Shown here: positions 8,278 to 12,130 of the stretch, in pieces
Numbering within the stretch: position 1 is the stretch's first letter
Layout: each line of letters opens with the position of its first letter
Origin: Bacteroidota bacterium
GTDB taxonomy: Bacteria > Bacteroidota > Bacteroidia > Chitinophagales > Chitinophagaceae
DNA: 12,130 nt
Assembly (NCBI GenBank): GCA_023390215.1
Contig: JAEWDG010000157.1
Span: forward strand, 1-12,130
Direction of reading: 5' to 3'
Made by a program: the position numbers and the translations under genes
Notes under the pieces: model-generated
What the model was told of the DNA's origin: nothing
Databases searched by the model: none
The model's input: only the letters and a program-made list of their open reading frames with translations

Positions 8278-9552
8278 ATGGAGCAATATGGCAAAATACT
8301 CTTAGTCGCCATGCCTGTTTTCCTTTTATTGGTGTTGTTTGAAAAATGGTATGGATGGAAAAAAGGCTTTGATACTGTCCGCAACATGGACATGATCTCC
8401 AGTCTCACTTCCGGCGTTACAAATGTTACTAAAGATGTTTTGGGTCTCGCTTTCGCGATTCTTTCTTATGAGTGGCTTGTTACAAAGATCGCCGTCACGC
8501 ACATTCCCACGAACTGGCTCACTTATTTTATTGTTTTTATTGTACTGGATTTTGCCGGCTATGTAGTTCATGCGATCGATCATAAGATCAATTTTTTCTG
8601 GAACAGTCATCTTATTCATCACAGCAGCGAAGAATTCAATCTCGCCTGCGCATTACGACAAAGCATCGCCGTTTTTGTCCGGCTTTTTGCGGTCTTGCTT
8701 TTACCGGCTGCGTTGCTGGGAATTGATCCCAAAATCATTGCAATCGTTGCGCCCCTGCATTTATTTGCGCAGTTTTGGTATCATACGCGCCATATCGGGA
8801 GAATGGGTTTTCTGGAAAAAATTATTGTAACGCCATCGCATCATAGGGTACATCATGCGATGAATAAGCAGTACATCGATAAAAATTATGGGCAGATACT
8901 GATCATTTGGGATAAAATATTCGGAACATTTCAGGAAGAACTGCCAGAGGTTAAGCCCGTATATGGTATTACCCGACCGGTGCAGACATGGAATCCGATC
9001 AGAATAAATTTTCAACATCTATCACTTCTGATAAGAGATGCCTGGAGGACAAAAAGCCTGAAGGATAAATTTAAAATATGGTTTATGCCAACGGGATGGC
9101 GCCCGGCAGACGTTGATGCCGCGTATCCTGTTTTTAAAATTGAAGAACCCGGTCATTTTGAAAAATACGATCCACCCTCTTCCCATCTTCTTGTTACATG
9201 GTCCTGGATACAGCTATTGCTCCTATTAATTTTTATCAGTTATCTGTTTGGAAACCTCGCAGAGATCGGAAAACCCGATATGTTTATTTACGGAGGATTT
9301 ATTTTCATTTTCGTCTATGCGATGACGGAGCTAATGGATAAAAACCGTCATTCAATATGGTGGGAATTGCTAAAATCTGTTTTTGGTCTTTCCGTTCTGC
9401 TGGTTACCGGCGATTGGTTTGCGTTACATCACTATGCCGGTAATTATGTGTACCTGCTGGGGTTTTATTTTATTCTTTCTCCTTTTGTAAGCATTTGGAT
9501 ACTGAAACATGAGTCTACTATCGATTCGGAGACAACGGCTGTTCCAGCTTAA
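8278..9552 (+). CDS. Sterol desaturase/fatty-acid hydroxylase superfamily protein, alkylglycerol monooxygenase-like
   Basis: This is an integral membrane di-iron enzyme of 424 residues. The histidine clusters of the superfamily are present: HAIDH (98-102), HLIHH (111-115), a histidine at 161 and HT-RH (169-172), and HHRVHH (188-193). The stretches HHSSEEFNLACALRQS (114-129) and NYGQILIIWDKIFGTF (203-218) closely resemble animal alkylglycerol monooxygenase (TMEM195), which cleaves ether lipids with tetrahydrobiopterin. Hydrophobic segments lie near 8-22, 55-70, 82-100, 130-165, 305-325, 335-352, 365-382 and 388-408. The last three or four follow a soluble stretch with WFMPTGWRPAD. Ether-lipid cleavage is an inference from these motifs; other lipid hydroxylations are possible. 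It begins 39 bp after the MBL gene and faces the convergent aldehyde dehydrogenase. The 59-bp gap between them shows no convincing terminator. Confidence 0.88.
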   Translation: MEQYGKILLVAMPVFLLLVLFEKWYGWKKGFDTVRNMDMISSLTSGVTNVTKDVLGLAFAILSYEWLVTKIAVTHIPTNWLTYFIVFIVLDFAGYVVHAIDHKINFFWNSHLIHHSSEEFNLACALRQSIAVFVRLFAVLLLPAALLGIDPKIIAIVAPLHLFAQFWYHTRHIGRMGFLEKIIVTPSHHRVHHAMNKQYIDKNYGQILIIWDKIFGTFQEELPEVKPVYGITRPVQTWNPIRINFQHLSLLIRDAWRTKSLKDKFKIWFMPTGWRPADVDAAYPVFKIEEPGHFEKYDPPSSHLLVTWSWIQLLLLLIFISYLFGNLAEIGKPDMFIYGGFIFIFVYAMTELMDKNRHSIWWELLKSVFGLSVLLVTGDWFALHHYAGNYVYLLGFYFILSPFVSIWILKHESTIDSETTAVPA

Positions 9553-9611
9553 TTTCTATGAGTAGATAACGAGCTAAAATGTTTTTAATAAAATCCATTG
9601 AGATCTTTTGA

Positions 9612-11069
9612 TTAAGATGGTATTTCCCATTTTTCATTAACCATGCGCACGAGTTTGAAAGGATTATCGGATTGAAGCTCCGGAGGAAGTAATTTATCGG
9701 ACCAGTTCTGATAACACAAGGGTCTCATAAAGCGCCTTATAGCATCCGCGCCAACAGAACTAAATCTTGGATCGGTAGTGGCGGGGAAAGGTCCGCCGTG
9801 CTGCATTGCGGTTGCTACGCGAACACCTGTGGGCACGCCGTTACAGACCAACCTTCCACATTTGTTTTGAAGAACAGGTAATAATTTATGAAAGCGCAAA
9901 AAATCAGTTTCAGATCCAAATATCGAGCAGGTTAATTGTCCTTGAAGTGACTCTGCGACCTGGTACATTTCCGGTTCATCTGTACATAATACCAACAATG
10001 AATAAGATCCAAAAACTTCTTCTTTTAATTCAGGATGTTGAAGAAAGTATTGCGCATTTGTTTCTGCAACGGTAATATCGGCAAATCCGGTTTCAGCATG
10101 TTGTGTACTTCTGGTTAAGATCCTAACTCCATGCTGATCCAGCGCCGCAGTTTTATTCTTCTGAAAATTCTCGTAGATCCCTTTGTGAAGCATTTTTTGC
10201 GGTTTGCATGCTTCAATTGCTGATGTTAATTGAAGTTTGAACTGCTGCAAACCTTCAGTCTCAATTCCTACCATAATTCCGGGATTGGTGCAAAACTGAC
10301 CCGCATCTACAGAGATGGAAGCTGCCATTTTTGCTGCGATGTCTTTACCATTCTCCTGAATAGTTTCCGGTAGAAAAAACACTGGATTTACACTTCCCAT
10401 TTCTGCAAACACAGGAATGGGCGTATCCCGTTGTTGGCCCCAGTCAAAAAGCTGTTTACCACCGGCGTAAGAACCCGTGAAGCCCACGGCGGCCAGTGAA
10501 GGATGTTTAACCAGTGTTTCGCCTGTTTCGAAGTCGCCTTCCACCTGTTGAAAAATATGTTCGGGGAGATTTAGGTCTGTCAAACTTTGTTGGATAATTT
10601 CAAAAACCATTTTTGCGGTTTGCGGGTGTGCAGGGTGGACTTTTTCGATAACCACACAACCCGCAGCCAGCGCACAAGCCGTGTCGCCACCCGCAGTGGA
10701 ATAGGCGAAAGGAAAATTACTGGCTCCGAATACCGCAACTGGCCCAAGAGGGATATTCATTTTTGCCAGGGAGGGAGAGGTGGAATCGTTCCCGGGATTT
10801 ATGCGAATATCCAGGGCAAGTCCCGATGCCATAAACTCGGCATAACTTCTAAGTTGCAGGGCGGTTCGTTGTATTTCGGCCATAAGTCGCGTGCTTGCCA
10901 GGTTGGTTTCTGACTGAGCGATAGACTTAAGATCTTCTTTGTTGAATTCCAGTTTCTTTGCTATGAGGTGCAGAAGTTGCTGTTTTATAGCGGGTGGGGT
11001 ATTACGGTAATGATTAAATGCCGATATAGCGTTTTCGAGGATTTGAGGTATAATTTCTGTACTTGCCAT
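9612..11069 (-). CDS. NADP-dependent aldehyde dehydrogenase, alpha-ketoglutarate-semialdehyde (2,5-dioxovalerate) type
   Basis: This cytoplasmic aldehyde dehydrogenase superfamily enzyme has 485 residues. GPVAVFGASNFPFAYS (109-124, oxyanion Asn118), the cofactor-side Lys143 in EKVHPAHP, GFTGS (196-200), the general base Glu223 in FAEMGSVNP and the nucleophile Cys260 in DAGQFCTNPG form the signature of the group that oxidises alpha-ketoglutarate semialdehyde to 2-oxoglutarate at the end of oxidative pentose, uronate or hydroxyproline breakdown. Members are usually about 510-525 residues. This one starts at the AISAFNHYR helix and lacks the roughly 35-residue N-terminal segment. An in-frame TGA lies four codons upstream of ATG 11069, so a longer start is excluded. 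No pathway partner gene is adjacent, so the physiological aldehyde remains open. It is convergent with the monooxygenase-like gene and divergent from tRNA-Glu. Confidence 0.88.
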   Translation of the reverse strand: MASTEIIPQILENAISAFNHYRNTPPAIKQQLLHLIAKKLEFNKEDLKSIAQSETNLASTRLMAEIQRTALQLRSYAEFMASGLALDIRINPGNDSTSPSLAKMNIPLGPVAVFGASNFPFAYSTAGGDTACALAAGCVVIEKVHPAHPQTAKMVFEIIQQSLTDLNLPEHIFQQVEGDFETGETLVKHPSLAAVGFTGSYAGGKQLFDWGQQRDTPIPVFAEMGSVNPVFFLPETIQENGKDIAAKMAASISVDAGQFCTNPGIMVGIETEGLQQFKLQLTSAIEACKPQKMLHKGIYENFQKNKTAALDQHGVRILTRSTQHAETGFADITVAETNAQYFLQHPELKEEVFGSYSLLVLCTDEPEMYQVAESLQGQLTCSIFGSETDFLRFHKLLPVLQNKCGRLVCNGVPTGVRVATAMQHGGPFPATTDPRFSSVGADAIRRFMRPLCYQNWSDKLLPPELQSDNPFKLVRMVNEKWEIPS

Positions 11070-11093
11070 AGTTGTAAATCAAAGCTTTGGCTA

Positions 11094-11125
11094 CAAATAT
11101 GGCACCATTGCGAATCGTTCACAAA
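11094..11125 (-). promoter_or_regulatory. Candidate promoter of the aldehyde dehydrogenase gene
   Basis: Read on the minus strand, a TTTG at 11125-11122 and CATATTTG at 11101-11094 are separated by 20 bp, the spacing of Bacteroidota -33/-7 boxes. The -7 box departs from TAnnTTTG at its first base. The predicted start of transcription leaves a leader of about 20 nt. Its -33 box is two bases from that of the divergent tRNA promoter. Confidence 0.35.
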
Positions 11126-11127
11126 AA

Positions 11128-11159
11128 TTTGGATGCAAAACTGCATCTGATTATCTTTG
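11128..11159 (+). promoter_or_regulatory. Promoter of tRNA-Glu, Bacteroidota -33/-7 type
   Basis: TTTG at 11128-11131, a 20-bp spacer and TATCTTTG at 11152-11159 match the Bacteroidota primary sigma consensus at every defined base. Transcription should start about 11163-11167, leaving a short leader before G1 of the tRNA at 11177. This is the best promoter in the window. Confidence 0.8.
11132..11147. repeat. Inverted repeat inside the tRNA-Glu promoter spacer
   Basis: GATGCA (11132-11137) and TGCATC (11142-11147) form a perfect 6-bp inverted repeat around AAAC, lying wholly between the -33 and -7 boxes. It is well placed to be an operator. It could also be chance in a short region. Confidence 0.35.
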
Positions 11160-11176
11160 CCCTCCCAAATAAAAAT

Positions 11177-11248
11177 GGCGCGTTGGTCAAGGGGTTAAGA
11201 CGCCTACCTTTCACGGAGGAATCACGGGTTCGATTCCCGTACGTGCTA
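11177..11248 (+). tRNA. tRNA-Glu (anticodon TTC)
   Basis: The 72-nt gene folds as a cloverleaf. The acceptor GGCGCGT pairs with ACGTGCT (two G-U pairs, at 1-72 and 4-69). The D arm is GTC...GAC, the anticodon loop is CTTTCAC with anticodon TTC, and the T arm is ACGGG-TTCGATT-CCCGT. The discriminator is A, and CCA is not encoded (CAA follows). The anticodon stem CCTAC/GGAGG contains an A-G mismatch at positions 30-40, the only flaw in the fold. A matched promoter lies upstream and an intrinsic terminator downstream. Its 3' half is repeated twice further downstream in altered form. Confidence 0.95.
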
Positions 11249-11252
11249 CAAG

Positions 11253-11277
11253 AGCCGCTCGAGAGAGTGGCTTTTTT
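11253..11277 (+). terminator. Intrinsic terminator of tRNA-Glu
   Basis: The stem AGCCGCTC/GAGTGGCT (8 bp, one G-U pair) closes a GAGA tetraloop and is followed by five further T residues. It begins 4 bp after the tRNA discriminator base. It separates the tRNA transcript from the GIY-YIG gene that starts 18 bp later, so the latter would need read-through or its own weak promoter. Confidence 0.9.
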
Positions 11278-11295
11278 GTGTTTAAATGAAACCTT

Positions 11296-11538
11296 ATGGT
11301 TTGTGTATATGTGCTAAAAAGCTTGTCTGATGGAATATTATATGTTGGTATTTCAGAAGATATTAATAGGAGGTTAACAGAACACAATCAGGGAAAATCA
11401 AAATTTACTTCAGGCCATCGACCGTGGGAGGTAATTTACAAAGAGGAATTTCCAGATTATGAAACTGCGAGGCAAAGGGAAAAATATTTTAAAACGACTT
11501 CGGGAAGAAGATACTTAAAGAAATTACTTTTTTCATGA
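11296..11538 (+). CDS. Small GIY-YIG nuclease-domain protein
   Basis: The 80-residue protein consists of a single GIY-YIG domain and nothing else. The GIY motif appears as VYV (4-6) and the YIG motif as YVG (16-18). Arg25/Arg26 and His30 follow in NRRLTEHNQG. Then come T-x-GHRPWEVIYKEEF (38-52) and RQREKYFK (59-66) with Glu62, the expected metal-binding glutamate. Tyr5, Tyr16, Arg and Glu, the residues used by GIY-YIG endonucleases, are all present. Stand-alone proteins of this size (YhbQ/UPF0213 class) are common in Bacteroidota and their role is not settled. The gene sits 18 bp after the tRNA-Glu terminator. Its TGA stop shares two bases with the second copy of the tRNA 3' end, and its last 13 codons recur in degenerate form 131 bp downstream. 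No good promoter was seen for it. A role in spreading the cassette is inferred. Confidence 0.88.
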   Translation: MVCVYVLKSLSDGILYVGISEDINRRLTEHNQGKSKFTSGHRPWEVIYKEEFPDYETARQREKYFKTTSGRRYLKKLLFS

Positions 11539-11604
11539 ATCACGGGTTCCCTGCCCGACTGCGTCAGCAGGCGGGGATTCCCGTACGTGCTACAAGAGCC
11601 GCTC
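11537..11604 (+). repeat. Second copy of tRNA-Glu 3' end, T-loop split by a 26-bp insert
   Basis: The head GAATCACGGGTTC (11537-11549) equals 11219-11231 of the real tRNA region. The tail (11576-11604) equals 11232-11260, all 29 bases. Between them are 26 extra bases at what would be the junction of positions 56 and 57 in the T-loop. It has no 5' half, anticodon or promoter, so it is not a tRNA gene. Confidence 0.95.
11550..11575 (+). repeat. 26-bp GC-rich palindromic unit in tRNA 3' copy 2
   Basis: The unit begins CCTGCCCGACTG and ends CAGCAGGCGGG. CCTGC pairs with GCAGG, GAC pairs with GTC inside, and alternatively CCCG pairs with the final CGGG. The identical unit occurs at 11706-11731 and a variant at 11681-11705. 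No copy was seen outside this array within the window. It resembles REP-type or mini-palindrome repeats in size and composition. Confidence 0.85.
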
Positions 11605-11622
11605 AACATGAGCGGTTTTTTT
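11599..11622 (+). terminator. Terminator carried by tRNA 3' copy 2
   Basis: The stem CCGCTC/GAGCGG (6 bp) with loop AACAT is followed by seven T residues. The 5' arm is shared with the tRNA-Glu terminator, but the loop differs and the G-U pair of the original is a G-C pair here. It would end transcription coming from the GIY-YIG gene. Confidence 0.88.
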
Positions 11623-11627
11623 ATGTT

Positions 11628-11669
11628 TCTTCGGGAAAAAGATACTTAAAGAAATTACTTTTTTCATGA
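11628..11669 (+). pseudogene. Remnant of a second GIY-YIG gene (last 13 codons)
   Basis: The frame reads SSGKRYLKKLLFS and a TGA stop, against TSGRRYLKKLLFS at the end of the complete gene. The nucleotide match is nearly perfect. There is no start codon in frame and no 5' part of the gene, because the terminator of tRNA copy 2 ends six bases earlier. It is best explained as the remainder of a second cassette that lost its front by deletion, or as a partial tandem duplication. Confidence 0.8.
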
Positions 11670-11760
11670 ATCACGGGTTCCCTGCCGACTATGCTGGCAG
11701 GCGGGCCTGCCCGACTGCGTCAGCAGGCGGGGATTCCCGTACGTGCTACAAGAGCCGCTC
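11668..11760 (+). repeat. Third copy of tRNA-Glu 3' end, T-loop split by a 51-bp insert
   Basis: The head (11668-11680) and tail (11732-11760) are again identical to the real tRNA region, and the break falls at the same base as in copy 2. The insert here is two palindromic units. Downstream similarity to the genuine tRNA-Glu terminator continues to about 11779, further than for copy 2, which suggests that this is the original outer end displaced by the insertions. Confidence 0.95.
11681..11731 (+). repeat. Two tandem palindromic units in tRNA 3' copy 3
   Basis: Unit one (11681-11705, 25 bp) has the perfect stem CCTGCC/GGCAGG followed by CGGG. Unit two (11706-11731, 26 bp) is identical to the unit at 11550-11575. 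The different centres (GACTATGCT against CGACTGCGTCA) show that the two are not a simple recent duplication of one another. Confidence 0.88.
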
Positions 11761-11777
11761 GAAAGAGCGGTTTTTTT
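11755..11777 (+). terminator. Terminator carried by tRNA 3' copy 3
   Basis: The stem CCGCTC/GAGCGG closes a GAAA tetraloop and is followed by seven T residues. Loop and flanks are closer to the original tRNA-Glu terminator than those of copy 2. Confidence 0.88.
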
Positions 11778-11812
11778 GTATCCCAAAACCCGGAAGACCT
11801 TAGCGCGGGTCT

Positions 11813-12127
11813 GTGATTTATGAAGGATATATCGATGGTTCTAAGGGACAATGGCAAATTTCCGACGAGATAATGGAAGTAGAGGGATATAAATGTCAGC
11901 ATGCATATTGGGTTAATAGAAATGGCAAGGATACGGCAACGGAAATTTGGTTTACTGAGGAAATACCCTGTCCAACAGGATTTGAAGTCTGGAACTATGT
12001 TCCGGGTTTTGTAGTTAAGGTAAAAACGCCGATGAATATGGTAGCAACATTGCGGAAACTGCGAATTGGAGATGTTATTCCGCCTGAAGTTTTTATTAGA
12101 AAGGAACTGAAAAAGAGCAAGAAATAA
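11813..12127 (+). CDS. GLPGLI-family-like protein, probably missing its N-terminal part
   Basis: This is an open frame of 104 codons from a GTG, with TAG four codons upstream and TAA at 12125-12127. The segment WQISDEIMEVEGYKC, then GKDTATEIWFTEEIPCPTG and NYVPGFVVKV, follows the order of conserved blocks in GLPGLI-family proteins (W-x-I-x-x-E, GY-C, AW-T-x-IP, then GLPGLI-L). Those are exported Bacteroidota proteins of about 250 residues with no established function. Here VPGF replaces the name motif. There is no signal peptide, and about 100-130 N-terminal residues are lacking. The frame begins just 25 bp after the last terminator of the tRNA/GIY-YIG array, so truncation by that array or by an older rearrangement is likely. 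No promoter was recognised. It may be a gene remnant rather than an expressed gene. Confidence 0.55.
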   Translation: MIYEGYIDGSKGQWQISDEIMEVEGYKCQHAYWVNRNGKDTATEIWFTEEIPCPTGFEVWNYVPGFVVKVKTPMNMVATLRKLRIGDVIPPEVFIRKELKKSKK

Positions 12128-12130
12128 AAT

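Larger units (their letters stand above)
11498..11686 (+). repeat. 58-bp direct repeat (GIY-YIG 3' end plus start of tRNA 3' copy), two copies
   Basis: Positions 11498-11555 recur at 11629-11686 with one difference (G at 11507, A at 11638) and a constant 131-bp offset. Each copy contains the last codons of a GIY-YIG gene, its stop, the tRNA-derived head GAATCACGGGTTC and the first six bases of the palindromic unit. Identity stops abruptly on both sides. Confidence 0.95.
11219..11779 (+). mobile_element. Candidate tRNA-Glu-associated GIY-YIG cassette array
   Basis: Three copies of the tRNA-Glu 3' end plus terminator (starting at 11219, 11537 and 11668) alternate with one complete and one remnant GIY-YIG gene. 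Each copy has the head GAATCACGGGTTC and an identical 29-base tail. The layout matches serial insertion of a small cassette that carries or regenerates the tRNA 3' end, as att sites of tRNA-targeting integrative elements do. No integrase or transposase is present. Mobility is inferred; what is directly visible is the repeat structure and the nuclease-domain gene. Confidence 0.5.

Noticed and set aside
9553..9611. Terminator between the convergent genes
   Set aside because: Only a 5-bp AT-rich hairpin (ATCTT/AAGAT) near 9603-9618, overlapping the aldehyde dehydrogenase stop and without a T-run, was found; too weak to call.
11087..11317. 76-codon plus-strand frame across the tRNA-Glu gene
   Set aside because: It reads through promoter, tRNA and terminator, which explain the sequence fully.
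11537..11760. Possible extra tRNA genes in copies 2 and 3
   Set aside because: Only the T-arm and 3' acceptor strand are present, the T-loop is interrupted, and there is no 5' half, anticodon or promoter.
11498..11779. CRISPR-like repeat array
   Set aside because: There are only two or three repeats of unequal period, derived from a tRNA and a GIY-YIG gene, with no unique spacers and no cas genes.

Overview
The window looks like chromosomal DNA from a member of the phylum Bacteroidota, most probably the Chitinophagaceae/Sphingobacteriia side. Four things point there: SecA is about 1,100 residues with the large insertions of that phylum, the promoters have the form TTTG-N20-TAnnTTTG, Shine-Dalgarno sequences are absent or weak, and a GLPGLI-type protein fragment is present. 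The genus is an inference and was not searched.

Layout. The left edge (1-834, minus strand) is the 5' 278 codons of atpG, the ATP synthase gamma subunit. A 272-bp divergent spacer with promoter-like boxes, a spaced direct repeat and a tiny leader ORF separates it from secA (1107-4427, plus). A strong intrinsic terminator closes secA. A tightly spaced rightward run follows: a DeoC-like aldolase homologue lacking the Schiff-base lysine (4468-5103), a secreted SPOR-domain protein (5116-5577), an M20D amidohydrolase (5651-6823), a beta-CASP metallo-beta-lactamase ribonuclease-like protein (6835-8238) and an alkylglycerol-monooxygenase-like membrane di-iron protein (8278-9552). This run looks like one or two housekeeping or metabolic operons without a single obvious pathway. 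A convergent gene (9612-11069, minus) encodes an NADP-type aldehyde dehydrogenase of the alpha-ketoglutarate-semialdehyde class with a short N-terminus.

The right-hand 1 kb is the unusual part. A textbook Bacteroidota promoter drives a tRNA-Glu(TTC) gene (11177-11248) with its own terminator. It is followed by an 80-residue GIY-YIG nuclease-domain gene (11296-11538). The stop codon of that gene runs directly into a second copy of the tRNA 3' end plus terminator. Next comes a remnant of a second GIY-YIG gene, of which only the last 13 codons survive, again running into a third copy of the tRNA 3' end plus terminator. In both displaced copies the T-loop is split at exactly the same position by one or two copies of a GC-rich palindromic 25/26-bp unit. 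The intact tRNA is undisturbed.

The arrangement resembles serial insertion of a small GIY-YIG cassette that restores the tRNA 3' end, with a second palindromic (REP-like) element sitting in the cast-off copies. It ends against a GLPGLI-type reading frame that lacks its N-terminal part (11813-12127). This array is the best candidate for an undescribed system in the window; everything else is ordinary core genome with some details worth checking.
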